DNA of 64,000 nt from Algoriphagus faecimaris (GTDB lineage: Bacteria > Bacteroidota > Bacteroidia > Cytophagales > Cyclobacteriaceae): contig NZ_FNAC01000015.1 in assembly GCF_900101705.1 (NCBI RefSeq), forward strand, positions 47,303 through 111,302, written 5' to 3'. The number at the start of each line of letters is the position of its first letter. Position 1 is the first letter of the stretch. Both the position numbers and the translations under genes were made by a program. Of this stretch, positions 35,465 to 43,850 are shown in pieces. The notes under the pieces are model-generated. The model had not been told where the DNA came from and searched no databases. It worked only from the letters and a program-made list of their open reading frames with translations.

Positions 35465-35722
35465 TCAGCCCTGTTCACGCAGGGCTTTTTTGATTTCCTT
35501 TAGGACAGTATCAGCTGCTGCTTTTTTACAGAAATATTGATTGACGATGACCACAGGAGCAGATTTACACATATCCATACACTTAGTCTCTATGAGTTTA
35601 CAGTTTCCTTTAAGCTCCCCTGATTTCAGTTCGGCTTTCAATTCTTTTTTAAGAGACTTTGCTCCTGCCCCTCTACAGTCGGAGCCGTTACAGAGAAAAA
35701 TCAATTGCCGTTTATGTCCCAT
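35465..35722 (-). CDS. Small thioredoxin-like [2Fe-2S] ferredoxin
   Basis: 85 residues with the thioredoxin-like ferredoxin arrangement of four cysteines: C11 and C16 in LCNGSDCRG, and C48 and C52 in KCMDMC. A further cysteine is at 64. Such proteins pass electrons or accompany iron-sulfur enzymes; proteins of this size resemble the NuoE C-terminal domain. No redox partner is adjacent. Its last codons contain the terminator hairpin of the convergent YbjQ gene, so the two genes share 3' sequence. The DUF819 gene ends 24 bases upstream of its start, so the two may be cotranscribed. Confidence 0.88.
   Translation of the reverse strand: MGHKRQLIFLCNGSDCRGAGAKSLKKELKAELKSGELKGNCKLIETKCMDMCKSAPVVIVNQYFCKKAAADTVLKEIKKALREQG
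35467..35491 (+). terminator. Terminator of the YbjQ-type gene, inside the convergent ferredoxin gene
   Basis: AGCCCTG (35467-35473) and CAGGGCT (35480-35486) form a perfect stem with a 6-base loop, followed by a T-run, 6 bases after the plus-strand stop. The same bases encode the last residues of the minus-strand ferredoxin. Confidence 0.85.
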
Positions 35723-35746
35723 GGATTTGTAATTTTTGGTATCTGA

Positions 35747-37000
35747 CTAAAGTCCAGAAACCCACTGCATCATTACAGCACTTAAATAGGCTCCATAAGT
35801 TCCCACGGCATAGCCCAAGACTGCCAAAAGCACTCCAACTGGAGCTAGCGAGGCATCAAAAGCCGATGCTACAATCGGGGCAGATGCTGCACCACCGACA
35901 TTTGCTTGAGAACCTACAGCCACATAGAAAAAAGGTGCCTTGATCATCCAAGCTACAAGAAGCATAATGATGATGTGAAAAACCATCCATAAAATGCCGA
36001 TCAAGAAAAGAATAGGATTGTCTAGAATAGCCCCCAGATCCATTTGCATTCCTATAGTAGCGACCAAAACATAAAGAAATACTGAGCCAAATCTTGAGGC
36101 ACCAGCTCCTTCAAGATTACGAGCCCGAGTGAAAGAAAGTCCAAGTCCAAGAGTGGTAGCTACCACTACGATCCAGAAGAAAGTCGAATTTAAAGAATAC
36201 GGATCTAGCTCAGGATAATTTGCTCCTATGTAAGGAGCTACAGTATCCGCGATCAAATGAGAAATGGCTGTCACGCCAAAGCCTATCCCTAATATCTTCA
36301 TAGTATCTGCCAAAGTAGGAATCTTCATGATTCCCGCTCTGAAGCTTTCTATCTTATCTCTAAGTTCGTAAATCGCACTACTATCCGCTTTAAATAGTCT
36401 GTCAATTTTTTCTGGATTCCCCGCCCAATACAAAAGAAAAGCCATCCATAAATTTGCCACCAGGACATCTACCGCGATCATTTGGGCAAAAAGAGAAGGA
36501 CTAGCCCCAAATACTTCCAACATGGCTGTCTGATTGGCCCCTCCTCCTATCCAAGAGCCTGCAATGGTAGCCAAGCCTCTCCAGATTTCTTCAGGACCAT
36601 TACCTCCCAAAAGCTCAGGCTGAAAGAGCCCCACCGTCAGCAAAGCCAAAGGACCACCCAGCATAATGCCCAGCGTACCTGCCAAAAACATGGTCAAGGC
36701 CTTGGGGCCAAGTTTTAAAATACCTTTGAAGTCAATACTAAGTGTAAACAAAACTAATGAGGCGGGCAAAAGGTAGCGACTCGCAACAAAGTACAGATTT
36801 GAGGTCTCTCCTGATATGAGCCCCAGAGAATTAAACACCGCAGGAATAAAATAGCAGAGCAATACAGTAGGAACTACTCGATAAAACTTCTGAAAAAAGA
36901 TGTTTTTACTTGCAGCAGTCGCAAAAACAAGAGCAACAGTTGCTATCAAAATACCAAAAACTACAGCATCATTGGTAAACAATGGGTTGGCTTCTTCCAT
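35747..37000 (-). CDS. DUF819 family membrane protein (possible anion or amino-acid permease)
   Basis: 417 residues from the ATG at 37000; a TTG 36 bases upstream is less likely. About ten hydrophobic helices. The DUF819 signatures include GGGANQTAMLEVFGAS and the near-C-terminal GSQANVGGAASAPIVASAF, which suggest a glycine-rich re-entrant loop pair as in sodium-coupled carboxylate or glutamate carriers. The substrate is unknown. It lies between the ferredoxin gene and the Nudix gene on the same strand, with 24 and 56 bases between, and could be part of a loose operon without evident common purpose. Confidence 0.85.
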   Translation of the reverse strand: MEEANPLFTNDAVVFGILIATVALVFATAASKNIFFQKFYRVVPTVLLCYFIPAVFNSLGLISGETSNLYFVASRYLLPASLVLFTLSIDFKGILKLGPKALTMFLAGTLGIMLGGPLALLTVGLFQPELLGGNGPEEIWRGLATIAGSWIGGGANQTAMLEVFGASPSLFAQMIAVDVLVANLWMAFLLYWAGNPEKIDRLFKADSSAIYELRDKIESFRAGIMKIPTLADTMKILGIGFGVTAISHLIADTVAPYIGANYPELDPYSLNSTFFWIVVVATTLGLGLSFTRARNLEGAGASRFGSVFLYVLVATIGMQMDLGAILDNPILFLIGILWMVFHIIIMLLVAWMIKAPFFYVAVGSQANVGGAASAPIVASAFDASLAPVGVLLAVLGYAVGTYGAYLSAVMMQWVSGL

Positions 37001-37056
37001 GATCTCTATTTTTAATTGACCTTGCAACAATACCAAAAAAAGCCCAAATGAAAGCT

Positions 37057-37689
37057 TTATTGTGACTGAAGGATTTCTAAGAATTCGGATAAAATCATAG
37101 CTGTAGCCCCCCAGACCATTTCTTTTTGGATTTCAAAGTAAGGCGTATCCAATTCTAAACCTTGGTTGACAATCAACTTTTTTCTCATCAAGATGCCTTT
37201 ATCGAATAAGGAAAGAAGTGGGGTAGGAAGAATCTGCTGTACTTCTCTGGCTTCAGGGACAAAATCAGGAATCTCTTCAGAAAAGGCGATTACAGGCTTC
37301 ACCAAAAAATTACTCGCAGGAATATAAAGGTCTGTCAGGCTACCTAATACTGTGACTTTTTGAGGATTGATTGCAACCTCCTCTTCCGCTTCTCTAAGTG
37401 CAGTGTAAATCAAATCAGCATCCGTAGGATCCATTTTTCCTCCAGGAAGTGCTATCTGACCTCCGTGGACTCCAGGGTAATTGGGCCGCTTGATCAAAGG
37501 AAAAAAAGCCTGATTTCCTTCCGGATAAATCATGAGTAAAACTGCACCTTTCCGATGAGATTTTGGAGTTATAAGGTCAAATCTCCTCTCATCCACAGGC
37601 TGAGGGGACATTTTCAATTGGGCATTTTTCCCAGGAAGAGGTTTGCTTATCCTCTCTTTGATTCGATGAATCGCCTCATCAAAATTCAT
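37057..37689 (-). CDS. Nudix hydrolase, CoA pyrophosphatase type (NudL-like)
   Basis: 210 residues. The box GGKMDPTDADLIYTALREAE followed by EEVAI is the NudL/YeaB variant of the Nudix motif, close to the E. coli NudL pattern with T-D in place of the first glutamate. NudL enzymes cut coenzyme A into 3'-phospho-ADP and phosphopantetheine. A CoA-specific segment, LIKRPNYPGVHGGQIALPGG, precedes the box. The protein is cytoplasmic. The gene follows the hypothetical lipoprotein gene with only one base between stop and start, so the two are probably cotranscribed. Confidence 0.9.
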   Translation of the reverse strand: MNFDEAIHRIKERISKPLPGKNAQLKMSPQPVDERRFDLITPKSHRKGAVLLMIYPEGNQAFFPLIKRPNYPGVHGGQIALPGGKMDPTDADLIYTALREAEEEVAINPQKVTVLGSLTDLYIPASNFLVKPVIAFSEEIPDFVPEAREVQQILPTPLLSLFDKGILMRKKLIVNQGLELDTPYFEIQKEMVWGATAMILSEFLEILQSQ

Positions 37690-37690
37690 A

Positions 37691-38356
37691 TTATTTAAGC
37701 GTCAACGGTTTGATCTTCTGATCAAGATAGGAAGTCATCGGATAAGTAGTAGTCACTTTATTGAGACTGTATTGGCGCAGGACCAATCCTTCCAATTCGA
37801 TCACCCAAGCCATCGGACGAAAACCCTCATCATCCTGAAAAAAGCCCAATACTAATAATTCATTTTCATTAAGCCACGAAGCTTCCTCAAACATTCCTGA
37901 GGGCCCCATAAATAATAACCTTTTTTTCATGCCATCTTCCTTGTACCAGACAACTTCTGCATCAGGGTTAAGGTAGGGTCGACCTTCTTCATCCTGTGAT
38001 TCTATTTTGTAAGAATAGATATCGATGACTCCATTTCCTGTCGGATGGGGAATCTGATAAGGAGCCAAAGGATCATCTAAAGCAATCGGGTTTTTCTCTG
38101 GCATTTCATATTGATCCAGGGTATCTGTCATTATAAGTTTAAAATCATAGGAAGAAAAACTTCCCACGTGTTCCTGCCAATGCTTGCGCCAATTCTCCTT
38201 TTGAGCAAGAGCGACATCGAAGCGCTCCGCAAAAGAAATGGCTGAATTCTCCTCTAGCCCAGAAACAGTAGTTTCCTCCTCAGGGCTCTGTCGCGTACAG
38301 CCGGAGATACAGAATACAGTCAAAAGCAAAAATGTATAATGTCTATAAGTGTTCAT
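37691..38356 (-). CDS. Hypothetical lipoprotein
   Basis: 221 residues with a lipoprotein signal peptide ending in CISGC (lipid-bearing cysteine near residue 20). The mature part is mostly beta-strand-like and acidic, with segments such as GNGVIDIYSYKI and WYKEDGMKKRLLFMGPSG. It matches no family I can name. The ISGC lipobox and the acidic residues after it suggest an envelope location; which membrane cannot be decided. It is one base upstream of the Nudix gene. Function unknown. Confidence 0.7.
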   Translation of the reverse strand: MNTYRHYTFLLLTVFCISGCTRQSPEEETTVSGLEENSAISFAERFDVALAQKENWRKHWQEHVGSFSSYDFKLIMTDTLDQYEMPEKNPIALDDPLAPYQIPHPTGNGVIDIYSYKIESQDEEGRPYLNPDAEVVWYKEDGMKKRLLFMGPSGMFEEASWLNENELLVLGFFQDDEGFRPMAWVIELEGLVLRQYSLNKVTTTYPMTSYLDQKIKPLTLK

Positions 38357-38456
38357 TTTCTAAAGAATAGGAATGCCAAACTAGGACATTCAAAAGAAAA
38401 AACAAGAATTCTGCTACTCAGAAAATCTAAAAAAGAAGCTCTTTTCCAAAAAACGC

Positions 38457-38861
38457 CTAGGGAATTAAATTCAAATGGTAGATATCGCTTTGATTTCGAG
38501 CGATTCCGAAATACTCAAAACGGTCCATCGTAGGAATGTCCTCCACCAAATCAAAAACCACACAATCCCTAGCCAATCCTTCGAAAATCAGAGTGAATTG
38601 GTAATGCTCCTGATCTACCCTAGTCCACAGGGGAGCAAAACTTATCTTATCAGCATTCAGCAACTTGGACTTCGCGCTGGAATTACCACAGATCAAGTAG
38701 GTATTGGACCAGATGCGAATCAAACTTGGAAGTTCAGAAATGGTAAGGGTAACATGAATCACAACTTGTCTCTCGGCTTCGACTTGCGCTTTAGACTCTT
38801 GAAGCAATTTGGGATCAAGTTTGATTTTTGGTTGGGTTTCTACTTCTGGAAAATCACTCAT
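38457..38861 (-). CDS. Conserved-looking hypothetical cytoplasmic protein
   Basis: 134 residues, no signal peptide or membrane helix. The N-terminus is charged and helical (about 12-32). The rest is strand-rich, with an I-H-V-T-L segment, RIWSNTYLICG and a YQFTLIFEGLARDCVVFDLVE segment. A plus-strand frame at 38475-38906 lies on top of it. I prefer the minus frame because it has an ATG start, a balanced composition and the same direction as the next genes. No family is recognisable. Confidence 0.55.
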   Translation of the reverse strand: MSDFPEVETQPKIKLDPKLLQESKAQVEAERQVVIHVTLTISELPSLIRIWSNTYLICGNSSAKSKLLNADKISFAPLWTRVDQEHYQFTLIFEGLARDCVVFDLVEDIPTMDRFEYFGIARNQSDIYHLNLIP

Positions 38862-39011
38862 TCCTTCTCTACCGCAAAATTAATTCCGATTGAGACATTG
38901 ACCTGAAAAATTGCCAAACTTCGGGGAAAAATCCTGCTCAAATGTCCTTGATCGATTCAACTCCTAAACTATCCGTCATAAAAAATCAAAAGCGCTTCAA
39001 AAATACTCCTA

Positions 39012-39047
39012 AAATCAAAAAAGGCCGGACTATGAATCCGACCTTTT
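39012..39047 (-). terminator. Terminator-like hairpin with no visible upstream gene
   Basis: On the minus strand AAGGTCGGA pairs with TCCGGCCTT (one wobble pair) around a 7-base loop and is followed by TTTTTTGATTTT. On the plus strand the stem has a C-A mismatch and a poorer T-run, so the minus direction is favoured. The next gene in that direction begins 150 bases further on. Confidence 0.6.
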
Positions 39048-39367
39048 CCTGCTCTCAAACCTATTAAACCTATTGTAGATATTCAATTCATGAATACCTT
39101 CGAAAAGTAGAAAATGTTTTTATATACTCCAAACAATCGATTGCGAAAGATTTTCAAAATTTTATTTTCCGCTTATTTTTTGGTGTAAATAGTTAAAAAT
39201 CAAGCTTATTCATTTTTGAATTTTTTTATAGTTTTTTCTTGAGATTTGGGAGCCATCGTGATAATTAGTTTATGCAATCGTCTGCATAAAATTCCAGTTT
39301 TTTCATAAAAAAATCCAAGCGCACTTGTACTCTCTTTTTGTTCATCTGTTTATAATTGAATTTTAAA

Positions 39368-39490
39368 GGTCATAACTTGTCCCTGATATCGGGATAGCCT
39401 GTCCCTAATTTCTCGGGAGAATCTCGCTCATTCTCCCCAATACATCGGGGCATACCACTGTGTGTCGCTTTGGGTCATGCTCGATTTCAT
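39368..39490 (-). repeat. Dispersed hairpin repeat, nearly complete copy
   Basis: Reverse orientation relative to the 63.8-kb cluster: bases 39443-39490 are an exact reverse complement of 63843-63890 (48 bases). It contains three short inverted repeats: CCCTGATATCGGG, CCCTAATTTCTCGGG (imperfect) and CCCCAATACATCGGGG (one mismatch). The copy ends 13 bases upstream of the aceK ATG. Confidence 0.85.
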
Positions 39491-39503
39491 CTAAATTTAC
39501 TTT

Positions 39504-41228
39504 ATGCCGCACAGAGCCATTCCACTAGCCCAAAAAATCTACCAGGGTTTTCAAAGCTATATTCAAACCTTCAATAGTCTCACTGCACTCGCCCCCGTCC
39601 ATTTCCAAAACAGGGACTGGATAGCTATGCAGCAAAATCATCGACAGCGTCTTCGTCTCTACAAAGACCTGCTTTTTCCATTGGTTGCTGAATTTTCTAA
39701 AATTCTCGGGGAAGATGACAAGGAAAGGTCCATTTGGCAAAAAATCAGAACAGAGTATCATCTGCTCATTCGCGACAGAGAAGATGTAGAACTGGCCGAG
39801 ACATTTTTCAACTCCACCATCCGAAAGGCTTTTCCGGGCATGAGTACTGATGAAGAGCTAATGTATCTGATGGAAGGCTACAGTTCCTGTCACATTCACG
39901 AAAATAGTCAGCTGCTCAACACCTACCCCGGCTCATTGGGTTTGGAACAAATTATCCGATCCCTGCTAGACGATTATGACTTTGGGGCACCGTTTATGGA
40001 TAAAGAGCAGGATATACAGTTCCTCATTGAAAGTGTCAAAAATGTCATTCTGACTCGTTACCAACCCGGACCTGAAACAGTGACTCAGCTATTGAAGCCG
40101 GTATTTTTCAGAAACAAGGCGGCCTATCTCATCGGGAGAACTTTCGTAGGTCAGAAATGGATGCCTTTTATCATACCCATTTTACATGGGCCTAAGGGGA
40201 TATTTGTAGACACCTTGATTTTTGACCCCAATATGATGAGTACTCTTTTCAGCTTTACTCGATCCTACTTCATGGTAGAGGCAATAATCCCATCCCAGAT
40301 CGTTGGTTTTTTGAGCTCCGTCATCCCTCATAAAAAAACACACGAATTATATAATGCCATTGGCTTCAACAAACATGGCAAGACCCTATTTTATCGTGAT
40401 TTTCTTCTTCATATACAGCAAAGTGAAGATCAGTTTATCGTAGCTCCCGGGATCAAAGGAATGGTAATGACCGTTTTTACCCTCCCCTCTTTCGATGTGG
40501 TTTTTAAATTGATCAAGGACCACTTCGAACCCCCTAAAAGCATGACTCGCCAAGAAGTAAGAGAAAAGTACAAACTCGTATCGCTTCATGACAGAGTCGG
40601 CCGCATGGCAGATACGCATGAATTTGAATACTTCAGGATCCCCATCCATCGTATCAGTCCCGATTTGATGCGTGAGCTACGAAATACGGTCAACTCACTA
40701 GTTCAAATCACCGAAAACGAGGTTATTCTAAAGCATCTCTACACCGAAAGAAAGATGGAGCCGCTCAATCTATTCTTGGAATCCTGCACAACCGAAGAAG
40801 GCAAAGCTGTGGTAGAAGATTATGGACGAGCTATCCTACAACTTGCCCAAGCCAATATTTTCCCTGGGGATATGATGACCAAGAATTTTGGTCTGACCCG
40901 TCAAAAAAGAGTAATTTTTTACGATTATGACGAGATCGAATTTCTGACGGAGATGAATTTCCGAAAAAAACCTGTCGCAGAAACGTATGAGCAAATCTAT
41001 GCTCCAGAACCATGGTATGAAATCGCCAAAAACGATGTGTTTCCAGAGGATTTTCGCAGGTGGATGATTGGACGCTCTGACCTAAAGGAGCATTTTCTAG
41101 CTTACCATCAAAATTTATTTGACCCATTTCATTGGTCAAAAATTCAAGAAAAGATTCGTAAGGGAGAGTTGCTCCATGCTTTTCCCTATCCTGAAGAAAT
41201 CCGCTTTCGACCGCTAGAAAAAGTATAG
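39504..41228 (+). CDS. aceK: Isocitrate dehydrogenase kinase/phosphatase
   Basis: 574 residues, the AceK length. The N-terminal regulatory half contains GSLGLEQIIRSLLDDYDFG. The kinase-like C-terminal half has APGIKGMVMTVFTLPSFDVV (nucleotide loop, with the following lysine) and the catalytic stretch GDMMTKNFGL followed by FYDYDEI. AceK reversibly phosphorylates isocitrate dehydrogenase and so diverts carbon into the glyoxylate bypass. It is best known from Proteobacteria. No aceA, aceB or icd is in the window, so control is at a distance. The start ATG is 13 bases after a hairpin-repeat copy; the native promoter may have been displaced or may lie within or before the repeat. Confidence 0.94.
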   Translation: MPHRAIPLAQKIYQGFQSYIQTFNSLTALAPVHFQNRDWIAMQQNHRQRLRLYKDLLFPLVAEFSKILGEDDKERSIWQKIRTEYHLLIRDREDVELAETFFNSTIRKAFPGMSTDEELMYLMEGYSSCHIHENSQLLNTYPGSLGLEQIIRSLLDDYDFGAPFMDKEQDIQFLIESVKNVILTRYQPGPETVTQLLKPVFFRNKAAYLIGRTFVGQKWMPFIIPILHGPKGIFVDTLIFDPNMMSTLFSFTRSYFMVEAIIPSQIVGFLSSVIPHKKTHELYNAIGFNKHGKTLFYRDFLLHIQQSEDQFIVAPGIKGMVMTVFTLPSFDVVFKLIKDHFEPPKSMTRQEVREKYKLVSLHDRVGRMADTHEFEYFRIPIHRISPDLMRELRNTVNSLVQITENEVILKHLYTERKMEPLNLFLESCTTEEGKAVVEDYGRAILQLAQANIFPGDMMTKNFGLTRQKRVIFYDYDEIEFLTEMNFRKKPVAETYEQIYAPEPWYEIAKNDVFPEDFRRWMIGRSDLKEHFLAYHQNLFDPFHWSKIQEKIRKGELLHAFPYPEEIRFRPLEKV

Positions 41229-41295
41229 GTTTCGTTCTTGCTTCGCAAAAACCTATTTTTGCATTTACTGGTTGAAAAATTCAGTGCGCTATACT

Positions 41296-42417
41296 ATGAA
41301 ACTCCAAGAACATCCTATAAAGACCTCTACTGATTGTAGGCGAAAAATTATCTTGCATACGCCCCAAGATGATTTTAGACCGGTCTACCTTGCCGGAAAT
41401 TTCAATGAATGGGCTACTCAAGACAGTCAGTTCCAGATGCAAAAGATCGAAGAAGGCCGATACGAATTTGAATTTCCTGAGGAAGAAAGATTTCAAGGTG
41501 AGCTGATTTATAAATTCACCAAAGGCGACTGGTCGGAGGTAGAGATAGACCGATACGGAAATAAAACTCCCAATAGGAAGTGGAAAAGTGAGAGTAACAT
41601 ACAGGTAGAAAAAGTATCCAAATGGCGCAAAAACTGGCTTCCTTACCGGCCGTCCCAGTTGCCAAAAATCCATTTGATTTCAGAGGAGTTTGAAATTCCT
41701 CAACTCAATAAAACCAGAAAAATCTGGGCCCTGCTTCCTCATGATTACGATAGCTCACAAGAGCATTACCCCGTACTTTATCTCCAAGACGCACAAAACC
41801 TTTTCAATGAAAAATCCGCCTATAATTGGCAGATTGATAAGAAACTGGCTGTGATGTCGGATTATGGAATTGGGAAAATCATCATCATTGCCATCGAGCA
41901 TGCAGAGTCAGAGCGTATCCAAGAATACAATGTCGGGCGCACTCTTTTAGGTGTGGGGCATGGTAAAAAATACATTCGTTTCATCACTGATACATTGAAG
42001 CCCTTTGTGGATAAAACCTTTAGAACTCAGCCTGAAAGAGAAAATACGGGAATAGGCGGAAGCTCTATGGGTGGACTGGTTAGTATTTTTTCCGGATTGA
42101 TTTACCCTGAGGTCTTTGGCAAGCTTTTGGTTTTCTCCCCTTCCTTATGGGTCATTCCCAAAATCAAATTGGGATTTCTCGACTTTTTCGAACCACAAGA
42201 AACCCGATTTTACCTTTATGCCGGAGGGGATGAAAGCGAAACAATGGTATCCCATGTAAGTAAACTGCGAAAGCGACTACTAAAAAGAGAAAGTCAGCAG
42301 GGCAAAATGAAAATCCGGCTATCTATAAACGAACAAGGAAAACATAACGAAAGCTATTGGAGTGATGAGTTTCCCAAGGCTATTGAATGGTTGTTTTTTA
42401 GTGATAAATCTGAATAA
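41296..42417 (+). CDS. Alpha/beta-hydrolase (esterase D family) with N-terminal carbohydrate-binding-like domain
   Basis: 373 residues from the ATG at 41296; a TTG 24 bases upstream is less likely. The first 100 residues or so are an immunoglobulin-like E-set/CBM48-type domain (PVYLAGNFNEWA, then YEFEFPEEERFQGELIYKFT). The rest is the PF00756 esterase fold with nucleophile serine in GIGGSSMGG and a probable catalytic histidine near the end (KHNESYW). Such proteins cut acyl esters; the CBM48-like module suggests a glycan ligand such as glycogen or an acetylated sugar. No signal peptide is seen, so it is cytoplasmic. The aminopeptidase gene follows after 6 bases. Confidence 0.8.
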   Translation: MKLQEHPIKTSTDCRRKIILHTPQDDFRPVYLAGNFNEWATQDSQFQMQKIEEGRYEFEFPEEERFQGELIYKFTKGDWSEVEIDRYGNKTPNRKWKSESNIQVEKVSKWRKNWLPYRPSQLPKIHLISEEFEIPQLNKTRKIWALLPHDYDSSQEHYPVLYLQDAQNLFNEKSAYNWQIDKKLAVMSDYGIGKIIIIAIEHAESERIQEYNVGRTLLGVGHGKKYIRFITDTLKPFVDKTFRTQPERENTGIGGSSMGGLVSIFSGLIYPEVFGKLLVFSPSLWVIPKIKLGFLDFFEPQETRFYLYAGGDESETMVSHVSKLRKRLLKRESQQGKMKIRLSINEQGKHNESYWSDEFPKAIEWLFFSDKSE

Positions 42418-42423
42418 AACCTT

Positions 42424-43848
42424 ATGAAACTGAGCACAAAAAGAATAATAAATACCAAAGGATTACTGCAAGTCATTCCAGTAAAAGAAGACTTGCGAAA
42501 TGAAATTTTAGCTAAACAGTTACCAAAACAAAAGGTCAATCCCTTGCTTTTTTCCGCAAAAAAAGACAGCACCTATTTCCTGGAGGATGAAGAAAAACTA
42601 ATCCTTTTGGTAGGCTTAGGAAAAAATCCGCTTTACCAGACTATCGCCTCTTGTTTTCGGAGGATTCTTTCTAAAAATGGAGAACTGATTAGTGGATGTG
42701 TGCAAATCGATTTTTCAGAAGAATTCGAAGCTGAAGAAATAGAAGCTGCATTAGTTGGTTTTCAGCTAGGTAATTATCACCTGGATTTTTACAAAAAGGA
42801 AAGAAAAAAATCCTTTGATCAGCTTGAGGTTGGAATAAGCTCAGCAAGCGATTCAGGTCTTGTTTATATTAAAGAAAGAGCCCAGAAAATAGCCCACGCA
42901 AAAATCGAGGCCTTTAAACTGGTAGATCTTCCTCCAAACGAACTCACTCCCTCTTACCTAGGCAACTGGGCGATTCAACTTAACAAAATCAACCATGTTA
43001 AGGTAAACGTGTATACTCAGGAGCAGGCAAAGAAAATGGGGCTTGAGGCTTTTTTGGCAGTCAGTAGAGGTTCCGCCAAAGCTCCTCAGTTTATTGTCAT
43101 TGAATACAGGCACCCTCAGGCTGATAAGCACCTAGGCCTTGTAGGAAAAGGGGTCACTTTTGATACTGGAGGGCTCAATGTCAAGACTCAAGGTATGCAC
43201 TACATGAAATCTGATATGGGAGGTGCAGCAGCTGTTTTAGCTGCTACTCAACTGATCGCCGATCTCGAAATCCCTGTAAACCTAACCACCATCGTACCTG
43301 CTGTAGAAAACGCGATAGACAAGGATGCTTATTTGCCGTCTGAGATCATTGGCAGTCATGCAGGACTGAGTATAGAAGTAGTGGATACCGATGCGGAGGG
43401 ACGCTTGATTCTGGCAGATGGACTTTCCTATCTCACCCAAAACTACAAGGTAGATACTCTGATCGATATGGCGACCTTGACGGGTAGCTCAGTGGCCACT
43501 TTTGGCTACGAATGCGGGGCCTTATTTTCAAATGATGACAATTTGTCCCAAGATATTCAGGAGGCAGGTAAGCTGATAGGAGAAAAAACCTGGCCACTCC
43601 CCTTATGGGAGGCTTATGCAAAAGAAATGGAAAGTGAAATAGCAGATATTCGAAATTATCATGGAAAGCCCCTTGCAGGTGCCATCACTGCGGCCACTTT
43701 TCTCCAAGCGTTTACCCACAAGCATCCCTCTTGGGCGCATCTCGATATCGCAGGTGTAGCTTTTGGAGACGGAGAATTTTCAAAAACCAAATCAGGAACC
43801 GCATTTGGTGTTCATTTATTACTTAAATTCATCGAAAAACAGCTTTAA
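42424..43848 (+). CDS. pepA: Leucyl aminopeptidase (M17 family)
   Basis: 474 residues. Metal and active-site segments of M17 are intact: GKGVTFDTGGLNVKT, MKSDMGGAAAVL and VDTDAEGRLILADGL. The N-terminal third is the divergent regulatory domain. The enzyme removes N-terminal residues from peptides in the cytoplasm as a hexamer with two metal ions. In E. coli PepA also binds DNA in plasmid dimer resolution, but nothing here shows that. It is closely spaced with the esterase (6 bases) and the ATP-grasp gene (2 bases), so it lies in a three-gene operon. Confidence 0.93.
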   Translation: MKLSTKRIINTKGLLQVIPVKEDLRNEILAKQLPKQKVNPLLFSAKKDSTYFLEDEEKLILLVGLGKNPLYQTIASCFRRILSKNGELISGCVQIDFSEEFEAEEIEAALVGFQLGNYHLDFYKKERKKSFDQLEVGISSASDSGLVYIKERAQKIAHAKIEAFKLVDLPPNELTPSYLGNWAIQLNKINHVKVNVYTQEQAKKMGLEAFLAVSRGSAKAPQFIVIEYRHPQADKHLGLVGKGVTFDTGGLNVKTQGMHYMKSDMGGAAAVLAATQLIADLEIPVNLTTIVPAVENAIDKDAYLPSEIIGSHAGLSIEVVDTDAEGRLILADGLSYLTQNYKVDTLIDMATLTGSSVATFGYECGALFSNDDNLSQDIQEAGKLIGEKTWPLPLWEAYAKEMESEIADIRNYHGKPLAGAITAATFLQAFTHKHPSWAHLDIAGVAFGDGEFSKTKSGTAFGVHLLLKFIEKQL

Positions 43849-43850
43849 CT

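Larger units (their letters stand above)
38862..39503. other. 640-base gap without a protein gene
   Basis: AT-rich between divergent genes. It contains a terminator-like hairpin facing left at 39012-39047, with no visible gene feeding it, and a copy of the dispersed hairpin repeat at 39368-39490 ending 13 bases before the aceK ATG. The rest (39050-39365) shows only very short frames, the longest on the minus strand coding 16 residues starting MAPKSQEKTIKKF. Confidence 0.6.

Noticed and set aside
38475..38906. A 143-codon plus-strand frame over the hypothetical gene at 38457-38861
   Set aside because: It lies antisense to a frame with a better start and composition that runs with its neighbours; the plus frame reads through an intergenic region and has no family.
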